Assembly: GCF_029223585.1 (NCBI RefSeq)
Contig: NZ_CP119424.1
Location: 372,001-436,000, forward strand
DNA from: Photobacterium sp. DA100
GTDB lineage: Bacteria > Pseudomonadota > Gammaproteobacteria > Enterobacterales > Vibrionaceae
DNA: 64,000 nucleotides
Reading direction: 5' to 3'
Below the pieces are notes generated by a model. That model ran no database searches, was not told the DNA's origin, and saw only the letters and a list, made by a program, of their open reading frames with translations. A program made the translations under genes and the position numbers. Below are positions 44,389 to 54,906 of this stretch, in pieces; position 1 is the stretch's first letter, and each line of letters begins with the position of its first letter.

Positions 44389-44650
44389 TACCCAAGTTAC
44401 TTCAAGGTGCAGGATTAAGAGGGGTGTCAGCGCCTTCAATCCAAGGCGAAGGTTTGCAGGAATGGCACTCCCTTTCAAAAAGCTTCAACGATGGAGTGAA
44501 TGGGCTGACACCTCCCGAAGGGCAAGTTTTCTAAGCTCATATTCCGCGTTATTGGTTCTTGATTTAGAGCCACTAGATCTTCGAAACAATGCCTTGTCTA
44601 TAAGCTTATAAATTCTCGCTGAACCTGCATCTTGAAGTAGCTTGGGTATA
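44387..44650. repeat. MITE-like element with 27-bp inverted ends
   Basis: The ends TATACCCAAGTTACTTCAAGGTGCAGG and the reverse of CCTGCATCTTGAAGTAGCTTGGGTATA match at 25 of 27 positions. The 264-bp interior has no gene but holds an inner inverted repeat (GGTGTCAGC at about 44424, GCTGACACC at about 44503). The same ends form the 55-bp palindrome at 35578-35632. A non-autonomous mobile element is likely; no transposase with matching ends is in the window. Confidence 0.7.
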
Positions 44651-44660
44651 TTCTGTGGGG

Positions 44661-45116
44661 TTAAACGACAGCGGCTTGGTATTCGGCAAATCGAACTCCC
44701 ATTGCGCTGAGGCTGGATTTGATCAGTTGCAGATCGATAAACTGAAAATCGCGGTTCTGCTTTTCGGGAAATAACCGATGGATATCTGCAGCTGTCAAAG
44801 TCATGTGGTTTGGGTTTGGTTTGCACAGGACTTGGTAGCGTTCAATCGCTTGCTCAATGGTATTGAGTGAGGCCATATCCAGACCATCCTGTTGGTTGAG
44901 CAGAACAATACTCCGGTAAGGAGTTTCGTGTGGCTTCACACTGCCCGCGAGGGGATGGGAGACCAATCTTGCTCCTGTATGAATTTTGTCACGGGCTAAT
45001 GTCAATACGTCCAGAATATGATCCCGGTGTGTAATGGTGACATGGGGGGATAGGGTCGCAAGGCTTAAGTTGTTGCTAATAATTTCTAGTCTGTCGTATC
45101 TCACGTTCTTGTCCAT
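44661..45116 (-). CDS. grdX: GrdX-family protein
   Basis: A 151-residue protein of the GrdX family, found with glycine, sarcosine and betaine reductase genes but of unknown function. The family core is GARLVSHPLAGSVKPHETPYRSIVLL near 48-73, followed by GLDMASLNTIEQAIERYQ. In clostridia grdX is usually the first gene of the grd operon; here it sits about 9 kb from grdB, divergent from the selC-selA-selB group. It is likely coregulated with selenoprotein synthesis, but I see no shared operator. Confidence 0.85.
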   Translation of the reverse strand: MDKNVRYDRLEIISNNLSLATLSPHVTITHRDHILDVLTLARDKIHTGARLVSHPLAGSVKPHETPYRSIVLLNQQDGLDMASLNTIEQAIERYQVLCKPNPNHMTLTAADIHRLFPEKQNRDFQFIDLQLIKSSLSAMGVRFAEYQAAVV

Positions 45117-45397
45117 TATTGTTTTAATATCACGCTAGATTATAAATTCATTTGCCATGCACAAATTTGATCTTGTTGGTTGTTTTAATCAAAAAATGGA
45201 CAATTAAATAAAGATAATCGCTCAGATAAGTAAATATAATTCGATGTTAATTGACTGTAATTAATCTGTATTTAAAACTGATAAAGCCCCTGAGTTGATA
45301 ATGCTAGTGAAGCGAAATAATGTTAACTTGCGCACGCTTAAGTACATTGTGTTGCATAATGTTCATACTTTGTCTGCGAGCTCACAGAACCATCATT
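45117..45397. other. AT-rich region between grdX and selC
   Basis: No gene is seen. It must carry the grdX promoter on the minus strand and upstream elements of the selC promoter. No clear repeat or operator stands out. Confidence 0.5.
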
Positions 45398-45426
45398 TTG
45401 CACTTTAACTTGATGATTATTATGGT
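45398..45426 (+). promoter_or_regulatory. Candidate sigma-70 promoter of selC
   Basis: TTGCAC at 45398-45403 and TATGGT at 45421-45426 are separated by exactly 17 bp. The tRNA begins 22 bp after the -10, which allows a start at about 45433 and a short 5' leader for RNase P to remove. Confidence 0.5.
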
Positions 45427-45448
45427 TATATTGAATCCATCGAAACGC

Positions 45449-45540
45449 GGAAGTGGATGGGGTCTGGTGGCCCTCCCGGTCTTCAAAACCGACGTGAGCT
45501 GAATAGGCTTTGGCAGGTTCGATTCCTGCTCCTTCCGCCA
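45449..45540 (+). tRNA. selC: tRNA-Sec (anticodon UCA)
   Basis: The 92-nt sequence, with encoded CCA, starts GGAAGTGG and ends TCCTTCCGCCA. The anticodon loop is CUUCAAA (UCA at 45482-45484). It has the long D stem of six pairs typical of tRNA-Sec (GGGGUC/GGCCCU with a 4-base loop), a long variable arm, and a T arm GCAGG-UUCGAUU-CCUGC. The acceptor stem is GGAAG/CUUCC plus weaker inner pairs: base 6 (U) faces C or is bulged. It lies 210 bp before selA with no terminator between. Confidence 0.93.
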
Positions 45541-45750
45541 AATCATTTCTACTATTTCAGAAATTATAAAACATCAGTTATTCGTGTGTTTTATTCAGGG
45601 GTGAAAAATGACAGCGGCATTTTAATACCACTGATTCTTTATTAAGTCTCCTTTTATTATTGTCCCTGACTTTTTCAAAGCCCTACTTAATTCTTAACGG
45701 CCTGAGTATTTACTCTGGCAGTTTTAATTTTTAACTTATGGGGCTTTATC

Positions 45751-47115
45751 ATGGCAGTAAGCACCTTATCATCGATTCCACAAATTGAAAAAATCTTGCA
45801 GCAAGCTTTTTTGGCACCTTTTATAGAGCGCTTGAGTCGTCCTGTAGTCGCCGATGCTGTTCGAGAGCAGGTTGCCCGGTATAAAAAGCAGCATTTACAG
45901 GAGCCTGAAAAGTATCCGTTTTCCTTGGAGCAGTTGTATCACAATATTGAGCGAGCTTGCTGGTTGCTTAACCAGCAGCGTTTGCAGCGAGTCGTTAACG
46001 GTACCGGGGTTATTGTTCATACCAACTTGGGACGCTCGCCAATCAATGCTGATCTCTGGCAGCAGGTCACCGAAGTTAATACCCACTACAGCAATCTGGA
46101 AATTGATTTGAGCACGGGTAAGCGAGGTAAGCGCAAAGGGCTTCTCCAGCAACTGATGCAATATCTGGTCAAAGGCGAGAACACGCTTGTTGTGAACAAT
46201 AATGCGTCATCGATCTATTTGCTATTACATGAATTGGCCAAGGGCAAAGAAGTGATTGTGTCTCGCGGTGAGCAGATCCAGATTGGCGGCGGGTTCAGGA
46301 TCCCGGATATTCTTGCACTGTCGGGGGCCAAGCTGGTTGAAGTGGGTACCACTAACATCACAACCACCCAGGACTATCTCGATGCCATTACTGACGAGAC
46401 TGCGATGGTACTGCTAGTGCATACTTCAAACTTCAAGATCCGGGGCTTTACCGAATCACCTGATGTCAGAGAGTTGGCAAGTGCGCTTCCGGATCACGTG
46501 ATATTAGCGGTTGATCAGGGTTCTGGTACTACGACGGAGCAGATGCCGGACGAGCCAACGGTTTCCAGCTACATTGATGCCGGGGCGGACTTGGTGTGTT
46601 ATTCAGGGGATAAAATCCTTGGTGGACCTCAGGCGGGTATGATTTCGGGCAAAGATGCGCTTATTCGACAGCTTGAGAAGAACCCGATGATGCGTGCTTT
46701 TCGTCCCAGCAGGATTGTTTATTCGCTGTTGGAAGAGTTGGTGGTGCGAAAGCTGAACCAGCAGGCAGAAGGAAAAGGGGTTGCCGAAACCAAAAGCCAT
46801 GCTGATCTCAGATTGCTGGAACAAAGAGCTCAAGAATTGGTCGCTGGTTTTGGTGATCTTATTTCGGTGGTGCAATCGGAAATGACGGTCGGTGGAGGAT
46901 CGCTGCCTGATCAGTCTGAACCCTCCTGGTCGGTGCAGATCAACCCTAGCCAGCCAGCTTTCCAGCGATCTCCTGATAAATTGCTGGCCCTTATGAGGCA
47001 GTGGCCACTGCCGGTGATCGGGGTGATAAAGCATGACAAGGTCCAGCTTAATATGGCGACAGTTGAGGCTTCTGAGATCCCGTATTTACGTAACCAGCTG
47101 GCGGAGGTGTTGTAA
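45751..47115 (+). CDS. selA: L-seryl-tRNA(Sec) selenium transferase
   Basis: SelA is a PLP enzyme that turns seryl-tRNA(Sec) into selenocysteinyl-tRNA(Sec) using selenophosphate. The 454-residue product shows RVVNGTGVIVHTNLGRSP near 80, the tRNA and PLP core NNNASSIYLLLHELAKGKEVIVSRG split around residue 160, DQGSGTT near 255 and the PLP lysine Lys288 in CYSGDKILGGPQAG. E. coli SelA has 463 residues. The stop overlaps the selB start by one base, so the two are coupled. Confidence 0.95.
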   Translation: MAVSTLSSIPQIEKILQQAFLAPFIERLSRPVVADAVREQVARYKKQHLQEPEKYPFSLEQLYHNIERACWLLNQQRLQRVVNGTGVIVHTNLGRSPINADLWQQVTEVNTHYSNLEIDLSTGKRGKRKGLLQQLMQYLVKGENTLVVNNNASSIYLLLHELAKGKEVIVSRGEQIQIGGGFRIPDILALSGAKLVEVGTTNITTTQDYLDAITDETAMVLLVHTSNFKIRGFTESPDVRELASALPDHVILAVDQGSGTTTEQMPDEPTVSSYIDAGADLVCYSGDKILGGPQAGMISGKDALIRQLEKNPMMRAFRPSRIVYSLLEELVVRKLNQQAEGKGVAETKSHADLRLLEQRAQELVAGFGDLISVVQSEMTVGGGSLPDQSEPSWSVQINPSQPAFQRSPDKLLALMRQWPLPVIGVIKHDKVQLNMATVEASEIPYLRNQLAEVL

Positions 47116-48914
47116 TGAGTTATGTTGTCGGAACCGCAGGGCACGTCGATCATGGTAAATCAGCCCTGATAAAAGCACTAACAGGGATAGATACTGCACA
47201 TTTGCCGCAGGAAAAGAAGCGAGGTATGACCATTGATCTGGGTTTTGCCTATTTTAAACACCAAAATGGCGAGCCAGTTGGGGTGATTGATGTTCCGGGC
47301 CACGAGCGCTTTATTCGCAATATGGTTGCCGGGGTGTGGAGCCTCGATATGGTGCTGTTTGTGGTGGCGGCTGATGAAGGGTGGATGCAAATGTCCACCG
47401 ATCACCTCAAAGTCATCGCGTCGATGGGGGTTGAAAATGTCACCTTGGTGATCACCAAAGCCGATTTGGTGGAAGAGGAGATGTTGGGTCTGGTGGAAGA
47501 AGAATCCCTGGAGCAGTTTCTCGATATTGCCGGCTTTATTCCGGACTCGGTCACGGTGTCAGCCCTCCAAGGAGAAGGCATTGAGGGGCTGCGTCAGCAC
47601 ATCTGTCAGAAGCTGGATAAAACGGTAGATGGCGAACGGCAAGACCATGCACGCCACGGCCACTTATACATCGATCGCGTGTTTACCGTTAACGGTGTCG
47701 GGACGACAGTCACCGGCAGTCTGTGTGGTGGTGAGTTTGCGGTTGGTCAAAAGCTCTATATGCAGCCCGGCGGTCGTGAGGTGCAGGTTAAGAGCCTGCA
47801 GTCATACCACCAGAATATTCAGTTGGCAAAGCCGGTTTCCCGAGTGGCGATTGGTCTCAAGGGGATCAAGAAAAAAGAGGTTGAGCGGGGTTTCTGCTTG
47901 ACCAGCCATAAGGAGGCTTCATTTGTTACCGATGAAGTGATTGTCCGTCTCAACAGCCAGCTCTTCGAAAACAAATGTCGAAACAACAGCGAAGTGGAAG
48001 TGGCGTTTGGGACGTTTAATACATTAGCTAAGATATTTGTTTTCAAGGGGACCAACCTTGCCCGGCTTCGGCTGAAACAGCCTGCAAGCTGCTTCTGGAA
48101 TCAAAGAGCGTTGCTGATCCAGCATGGTGGCAGTCGTATTCTCAACTGTGGTGCCATCGTCTGGTCGGGGGCTGTTGCGAAGGCGGATCGTAATAAACTC
48201 TATGATCTTCTGATGGCGATGCCACAGCATCCTGCATGGGAAGACTACGTCACTATCAATATGTCGCTCTATGGTTTTGCCAAACGCGGAGAGCAAGCTC
48301 TCGATGAGTCCGGCTACAAAATTTGTGGTGACTGGCTGTATACCGAAGAGTGCTTCAATCAAACCTATCAGCAGGTCGAAGCAATTCTCAAGCAGGGACA
48401 AATTGATCTGTCGTCTATTGAACTGAGTGGAAAGCTGCAAATGGCAGTGGCCCCATTGTCGGCTGTACTTGATGAGTTGGTTCAAGAAGGCAAGATACGA
48501 CAATGCAATGAGCTTTACTCACTAGGTAGTGGACAGAATGAAGCTCAGTTGTCGCCGACAGCCAAGAAGATCCTTGAGCATATGGAGCAAGCCGGTAAGC
48601 AAGGTTACGAGGCGGATAAAGAGAGAATTCCAGGCGCACAGAAGGAGCTGAGAAACTTAGTCAGGCTTGGTTTTGCGGTGCCGATGGAAGGGAAAATATA
48701 CTACCTCGCATCAATCTATGAGGGGTTGGTACAAGACCTACTCCGTCATCGGCAGGAAGGGGAGCGGTTCGCCATCTCTGAAGCAAGGGAGCGAACAGGA
48801 CTATCCCGCAAGTATATGATCCCTTTGCTAAATCGCATGGAGGCCGATGGTTGGATCAAGCGGGTTGATAACGACAGACAAGTGTTGAAAGCGCTGGAGA
48901 CCGAGTGCGTCTAA
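47115..48914 (+). CDS. selB: Selenocysteine-specific elongation factor
   Basis: SelB carries selenocysteinyl-tRNA to the ribosome at UGA codons next to a SECIS hairpin. The 599 residues include an EF-Tu-like GTPase with GTAGHVDHGKSALIKALTG at 7-25, DVPGHERFIRNM near 58 and ITKADLVE near 115. C-terminal winged-helix domains from about 370 onward bind the SECIS RNA (for example AISEARERTGLSRKYMIPLL near 553). The start ATG at 47115 overlaps the TAA of selA. A terminator follows. Confidence 0.95.
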   Translation: MSYVVGTAGHVDHGKSALIKALTGIDTAHLPQEKKRGMTIDLGFAYFKHQNGEPVGVIDVPGHERFIRNMVAGVWSLDMVLFVVAADEGWMQMSTDHLKVIASMGVENVTLVITKADLVEEEMLGLVEEESLEQFLDIAGFIPDSVTVSALQGEGIEGLRQHICQKLDKTVDGERQDHARHGHLYIDRVFTVNGVGTTVTGSLCGGEFAVGQKLYMQPGGREVQVKSLQSYHQNIQLAKPVSRVAIGLKGIKKKEVERGFCLTSHKEASFVTDEVIVRLNSQLFENKCRNNSEVEVAFGTFNTLAKIFVFKGTNLARLRLKQPASCFWNQRALLIQHGGSRILNCGAIVWSGAVAKADRNKLYDLLMAMPQHPAWEDYVTINMSLYGFAKRGEQALDESGYKICGDWLYTEECFNQTYQQVEAILKQGQIDLSSIELSGKLQMAVAPLSAVLDELVQEGKIRQCNELYSLGSGQNEAQLSPTAKKILEHMEQAGKQGYEADKERIPGAQKELRNLVRLGFAVPMEGKIYYLASIYEGLVQDLLRHRQEGERFAISEARERTGLSRKYMIPLLNRMEADGWIKRVDNDRQVLKALETECV

Positions 48915-48946
48915 CCCTTACTGTCCTTTTTAGTTGCTAGGAAATG

Positions 48947-48979
48947 AAAAGCCTATGTCTTAAGTGATATAGGCTTTTT
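48947..48979 (+). terminator. Terminator after selB
   Basis: AAAAGCCTAT and ATAGGCTTTT form a 10-bp stem around an 11-base loop, followed by T. The rest of the gap to 49,193 shows no other feature. Confidence 0.8.
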
Positions 48980-49193
48980 GTTTTGATCTGATTAGCTGTT
49001 TTATCGGGGGAGGCTGACGATGTTGCTTACTATTTTCCTATCCATTGGCACTACGGTGATGGCAAAGGTTAACCACTTGATATTAATATAAATGCTAACA
49101 ACCCTTTCCATGATATTGATCCTAAATTTCGTTTGGTTGCCATGCTAGCGTGTATTTGATTATCGGCGCGACTTAATCATCAAGGAGAGATTT

Positions 49194-49484
49194 ATGTTAG
49201 GAAAACACCAAGAAGCGTACGGGGCATTTTATCGCTCGACCCATGATAACGAGCATTTGGACACCAAAACAGAGCTATTGGTTGGCCTTGCGGCTGCAAT
49301 GGCGATGAATTGCTTACCTTGTACCAACTATTACCTGAAACAGGCCAAGCAAGCGGGGATCACCCAGGGGGAAGTGTCCGATGTGACAGCCAAGGTGATG
49401 GCTGTGTCGGCAGGGCAGAAAAAGCTACAGATGCAAGAGGTGCTCGAACGTTACGATATCGACTTGAATACTTTTGCTAAATAA
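49194..49484 (+). CDS. Carboxymuconolactone-decarboxylase-family protein
   Basis: A 96-residue protein of the CMD/AhpD-like family, which often acts in peroxide detoxification or unknown redox reactions. The helical motif MAMNCLPCTNYYLKQAKQAG holds Cys40 and Cys43. In AhpD-type proteins a histidine follows four residues after the second Cys; here that place is Tyr47, so proton relay may differ. AAGGAGAGATTT precedes the ATG. It is a single gene with terminators on both sides. Confidence 0.8.
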   Translation: MLGKHQEAYGAFYRSTHDNEHLDTKTELLVGLAAAMAMNCLPCTNYYLKQAKQAGITQGEVSDVTAKVMAVSAGQKKLQMQEVLERYDIDLNTFAK

Positions 49485-49500
49485 CCTTGTGCATTAACCA

Positions 49501-49528
49501 GAGAGGCGAGATTAGTGCTCGCCCTCTT
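49501..49528. terminator. Terminator between convergent genes
   Basis: GAGAGGCGAG and CTCGCCCTCTT pair with one bulge, between the CMD-family gene and the converging sgrR-like gene. Confidence 0.65.
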
Positions 49529-49534
49529 AGTCTG

Positions 49535-51274
49535 CTAGTCATCAGTCCAGACATTCTTGAAGTCTGGCCACGACCAGTCGGTCATCGAAACGCCTTGCAG
49601 GACTCCCCGCCACCTTAGGGTTTGGCGGTGGTGAAATAAGGGAGAGAGCCAATTTTCATATTGCATGGTGGTCGCAAGGGATTCCAGCTTGTTTAGGTAC
49701 TCACCTACCTCACAGTGCTCACGGATCTTGACTAACTCTTGAACCAGCCAGCTTCTGGCTTCTTCTGATAGACCTTGGTGTAGGATGGCATTGGAGCAAA
49801 ACCAACGAAACACGGAAATAGGTAAGTTGTCGTCGACATTGAGGCTGGCGATGATGAGCGTTTCTTCTAAGTCATTTCTTTCAGCCTGTTCATTGAGTTC
49901 AGAGAATGAATAGACATTGACTTGGCTTTCAATACCTATCTGATTCAACTTGCTGCTAAGCGCTTGGGCACAGTCGAGAATCACGAGGTGATCATAGATG
50001 GCGATATCAAGCCGGTTTGGTAATTCTGCCTCATCTAGGCTCTGCGGCTTAACCTTGGCCCAGTTAGGCAATAGGCTATAGGCCGGCTCGGCGGCTAAGA
50101 GCAGTTCGGATAACCCTTCTTGCGCTAGGACCAGTTCCGCAGAAAGTAGCGTACTTAGATACTTTCTCTGGGCGTAATTGAGAGAAGTCTTTGTTTTGTT
50201 CATATTGAACAATAGGTACAAACAACCATTCTCGATGCGAGATTGTGTTCTGCCGGTCCCTGGCTCGTCACTTTGAAATAATTGTTCTGGGGGCTGCTGT
50301 TCTTCACGAGCGTCGGAGCGGCCAAATTGGATCCGTTCGCTGGGGGTATGGTCGAATTGCCAGATGGTGACGGTGTCGGTGAGCGAGCGCAGCGAGAAGT
50401 AATGGTCAAATGCCTGAAGCCGAAGTCGCTTATCAGATTGCTCAATAACTTGAAACGGCCCGCAGCCATCGACAGTGATCCCAGGCTTCGAGACCAGCTG
50501 TGCCGGTGGCTGAATTGAATAGCGCAGATCGGAAAGCAATGCGGCAAATCCCAGATCCGGAGAGCTGAGTTCGAAGGTAACGCACTGATGCGAGGCCGAG
50601 ACATGAACAAGGTGTGATAGCTCTTGCTGGTATTCAGGCAAACTCCTTAGTTGCGTAAACAATTCACCAATCAGCTCTGCATCAATAGCCACCCGGGAAT
50701 GAAACCGTAACTGTGGCCGGATGTAGAAGCGCCACACTGTCGCGCTATCGTTGTGCTGCCAATGATGGGCAAGCTGAGGGCCAACGTGGCCGGATTGATC
50801 ACAAGTTGTCAGACACGCATATACTTGCCTGACCAAAAAGCGCTCACTGTTCCGCAGTGGTTTATGCGGTAAGAGTTGGTTGAAAATACGTTGGTAGGTC
50901 AGTTGGATGTGAAGCTGGCCCTCTCGCAGGCTAGCTCCGGAGGTTTGCTGCAGCAAGGTACTGAATTGGTCTTGATCCCCCCCAAGCAGTTTCAATGCAT
51001 TTTCATATTGCCCGCTCCCAATGAGATGCCGGGCCAAGAGATGCTTGAGTTCAACCAGAGAATAATGAAGGTGCAGAATAGAGCGCTGGTTGCGACCTAC
51101 TTTGGGGGTCCAGCTTAACCATCCCCGATCTTGCAAGGCTTGTAACAACGTCCTGCCATGCCGAGCTGTCGTGCACAGTATGCCCGCCACCTCCGATAGG
51201 GAAACCATCACATCTTGTTTTGTACCCAGAGGCATTAAGCGTGAGTAGTACTGAAAAGCTCTTTCATCTTTCAT
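49535..51274 (-). CDS. sgrR: SgrR-family transcriptional regulator
   Basis: A 579-residue regulator with an N-terminal winged helix (about 25-85, LSEVAGILCTTARHGRTLLQAL) and a C-terminal solute-binding-protein-like domain from about 150. This is the layout of SgrR, which in E. coli activates the glucose-phosphate-stress RNA sgrS. Here the divergent gene is a GH1 glycosidase rather than sgrS, so it more likely controls that enzyme in response to a sugar or sugar phosphate. The start MKDERAFQ at 51274 is chosen; 51295 is possible but overlaps a candidate operator. Confidence 0.82.
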   Translation of the reverse strand: MKDERAFQYYSRLMPLGTKQDVMVSLSEVAGILCTTARHGRTLLQALQDRGWLSWTPKVGRNQRSILHLHYSLVELKHLLARHLIGSGQYENALKLLGGDQDQFSTLLQQTSGASLREGQLHIQLTYQRIFNQLLPHKPLRNSERFLVRQVYACLTTCDQSGHVGPQLAHHWQHNDSATVWRFYIRPQLRFHSRVAIDAELIGELFTQLRSLPEYQQELSHLVHVSASHQCVTFELSSPDLGFAALLSDLRYSIQPPAQLVSKPGITVDGCGPFQVIEQSDKRLRLQAFDHYFSLRSLTDTVTIWQFDHTPSERIQFGRSDAREEQQPPEQLFQSDEPGTGRTQSRIENGCLYLLFNMNKTKTSLNYAQRKYLSTLLSAELVLAQEGLSELLLAAEPAYSLLPNWAKVKPQSLDEAELPNRLDIAIYDHLVILDCAQALSSKLNQIGIESQVNVYSFSELNEQAERNDLEETLIIASLNVDDNLPISVFRWFCSNAILHQGLSEEARSWLVQELVKIREHCEVGEYLNKLESLATTMQYENWLSPLFHHRQTLRWRGVLQGVSMTDWSWPDFKNVWTDD

Positions 51275-51294
51275 TGGACAGCAAATATGTTGCA

Positions 51295-51425
51295 AATAAG
51301 GAACGCGACAAGTTTAAAACTTCCTTATTTTAAGCTCATGCGGCAAAAAGCGCTAATTTGTATTGGGTTGTCGTCAATAAGGGGAAGTAAAGTTATAAAA
51401 TTGGACTCTTTTTCTTTTCCTTATT
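51295..51425. promoter_or_regulatory. Repeated AATAAGGAA/TTCCTTATT sites
   Basis: AATAAGGAA at 51295-51303 and its inverse TTCCTTATT at 51321-51329 are followed by AATAAGGGG at 51376-51384 and TTCCTTATT at 51417-51425. The two inverted pairs flank the divergent start region of sgrR and the GH1 gene, and are candidate sites for SgrR. Confidence 0.45.
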
Positions 51426-51439
51426 TTTATCGATACTAG

Positions 51440-52888
<1,449 letters not shown>

Positions 52889-52916
52889 GGTGTTATGTGT
52901 TGGCTTTTGCATCTAC

Positions 52917-52946
52917 AAAGCCTCACCATTGGGCGAGGCTTTGTTT
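52917..52946. terminator. Bidirectional terminator
   Basis: AAAGCCTC and GAGGCTTT pair around ACCATTGGGC, between the GH1 gene and the converging lipoprotein gene. Confidence 0.78.
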
Positions 52947-52952
52947 GAAGGG

Positions 52953-54305
52953 TTACTTGGTGAGATCCAAGTCAACCCATACCATGCGGTGGTCAGATGA
53001 AACCCCTTTGCTGTTGCCTAGCTCTTCGTCATACACGAGGTAGTAACCGTCTTCGTTACCGGCAGGCCAGAATACGCCAGAGCCTTTGACATCCAATGTT
53101 GCCGATGGGATCACGTAGTCTAGGCGAAGACCACTGGTGCTTGTGATATTTTCAACATGCGGGGTATCAGGGTTGCGAGTACAGATACCTTCGTTAAGGC
53201 AGAATTCACCACCGTTACTGGTTGGCGCATAGCTACCTAGGGTGCCTTCAACATTGACCATTGAGTGGCTAATCAGGTTCGCAATAGTTTCACGATCACC
53301 ATCTCCCATTTGATGATCGGCATTCAAATCGCCAGCAACAACGAAGTGACTACCTGCTGGCAGGCCGCCGTAAACGCCTTTGTCATCATACATGTAGTTT
53401 TTGGAATCGATGTAATCGTTCCAGAATTGCAGTTCGGCACGGTTACGTTCGGTGTTGTGTTTGGCCGGGTTGTCAAAAATCGGTGGCGCAGGGTGAGAGA
53501 CCAAGAAGTGCACCACTTCTTTTTCGCCATTTGGTTGAGGAATAATCACTGGGATATCCGCATGGTTTTTTGAAGAAAGTGGGAATTGTGCCCAGGCTTC
53601 ATCGCTGTACCAAGCATCACCGCATTTTTTATCCGCTGGCAGTTCAACATCACAATTTACGATTTCGATGTTTTTCTCACCAGGCATGTCTTTCCACTTG
53701 AAGTGCTGGAAAGTACGTACGTTTTCTTTGTCGATTTCAAACTGGGAGAAAACAGCAAAGGCATATTGACCATGGTAGAACCCAAAACCCCATGCGTCAT
53801 CACCGGTACCTGAAGCGGTACCGTCAAGGTTCAGATCATAGTCGCTTGGTAGGCCTGTGTTGGTGGCGATGTTTTGCTTGTAGGCAAAGGCAATAGGTTG
53901 TTGATCATTTTGAGAGTGGGCCAGGTAGTTGTCATGAAAACCATTTAGGGCTTTCATATCTTCGCCATTGCCGTCGTTGTTGAACTCGGCAAGGACGAAG
54001 GCATTCGGGCGTACTCGTTGGATAATCTCAGCAACATTTCGAATTTGAATCACTTTTTCGGCAGTTGCAATTTCTTGGTCAGTTAATGAACGATCTTCAT
54101 TCTTGTAGCGCTCAATCAATACAGATTGCTCGTCTTGAGTCAGTGACATCTCTGCGACAAGATCTTCGTATGTAGCACGATCAAAAGATAGGTTAAAAGT
54201 GGCAAATCGCGCTTCAGTGTACGTATTAACCGAATCGCTGCTGTTACAGCCAGAAAGGGCAGCAAGGGCAATAGATGCTGCAATGAAAGTTTTCTTCATA
54301 GTCAT
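52953..54305 (-). CDS. Endonuclease/exonuclease/phosphatase-family lipoprotein
   Basis: A 450-residue lipoprotein: MKKTFIAASIALAALSGC places the lipidated Cys at about residue 20, followed by a Ser-rich linker. The catalytic domain resembles the DNase I-like phosphatase fold: FATFNLSFD near 34, FVLAEFNNDG near 103 (metal Glu), VVAGDLNADH near 326 and the final SSDHRMVWVDLDL (catalytic His). Four or more cysteines in the middle may form disulfides. It may be a secreted nuclease or phosphodiesterase; the substrate is unknown. ATG at 54299 is an equal start choice. Confidence 0.82.
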   Translation of the reverse strand: MTMKKTFIAASIALAALSGCNSSDSVNTYTEARFATFNLSFDRATYEDLVAEMSLTQDEQSVLIERYKNEDRSLTDQEIATAEKVIQIRNVAEIIQRVRPNAFVLAEFNNDGNGEDMKALNGFHDNYLAHSQNDQQPIAFAYKQNIATNTGLPSDYDLNLDGTASGTGDDAWGFGFYHGQYAFAVFSQFEIDKENVRTFQHFKWKDMPGEKNIEIVNCDVELPADKKCGDAWYSDEAWAQFPLSSKNHADIPVIIPQPNGEKEVVHFLVSHPAPPIFDNPAKHNTERNRAELQFWNDYIDSKNYMYDDKGVYGGLPAGSHFVVAGDLNADHQMGDGDRETIANLISHSMVNVEGTLGSYAPTSNGGEFCLNEGICTRNPDTPHVENITSTSGLRLDYVIPSATLDVKGSGVFWPAGNEDGYYLVYDEELGNSKGVSSDHRMVWVDLDLTK

Positions 54306-54792
54306 TGTATTTGTTGTCGTTCAGAGCTAAATGAGTGATAGAGGCTAAAGAAAGTTTGTGCTCGTATCTGTTGATTCTCAAATAATTGTGAGCCATTTCA
54401 AATTATTTTTATGAGTTTGATTGAAATACAACCGGGTTGATAAAAAGTAACCGATTGCTTGTGTGTCTTTTGAGCGTAAAAACGTTTGCTTGTCGGAACT
54501 TGCAGAGCGTGAATTGAGTTCCAATAGGTAGTGTTTTCTAATTTTTTGTCACTAAATAGTACTCTGGTGCTTGGGTATCTATACGCACTTTCTTTTAGAA
54601 GGCTTGTGCTAGCGTTGATATATCACAGAGACTTTTGTGAAATTGGCCGACAAATTTAAAATGAGATATTCATTCCAACGACTAAATGTTTACATGAAGC
54701 AGACTTAAAATTTACTTTCCCCTGAAATAAAGAATCAGGTGTATGACATATTGATTATCTAATTATTCACAATAAATTCTTTGGCTAGTTGT
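54306..54792. other. AT-rich non-coding stretch
   Basis: Nearly 490 bp upstream of the lipoprotein gene with no credible frame longer than about 30 codons. I see no repeat or RNA in it beyond promoter-like AT runs. Confidence 0.5.
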
Positions 54793-54906
54793 ATGTGTGA
54801 TTATTGTTCTGGGCGCTTGGTTCAAGTGCGTCGTAACTGGATTCAACGATTGAAGTTTAAATCCATATGGAAATGTGTTGATTGTGGCAAGGAGAAAAGG
54901 TTATGA
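54793..54906 (+). CDS. 37-residue zinc-ribbon miniprotein
   Basis: A 37-codon frame reads MCDYCSGRLVQVRRNWIQR and goes on through KSIWKCVDCGKEKRL. Two CxxC knuckles (Cys2/Cys5 and Cys29/Cys32) would bind one zinc. A second copy with the same plan lies at 60075-60191, sharing RRNW, KSxWKC and CG, which argues that this short frame is real. Upstream ribosome-site match is weak. Its stop overlaps the start of a further 31-codon frame. Function unknown; very basic, so it may bind nucleic acid. Confidence 0.7.
   Translation: MCDYCSGRLVQVRRNWIQRLKFKSIWKCVDCGKEKRL

Noticed and set aside
45338..45541. Minus-strand open frame of 67 codons
   Set aside because: It overlaps the selenocysteine tRNA and its sequence is the familiar spurious translation of a tRNA gene region.
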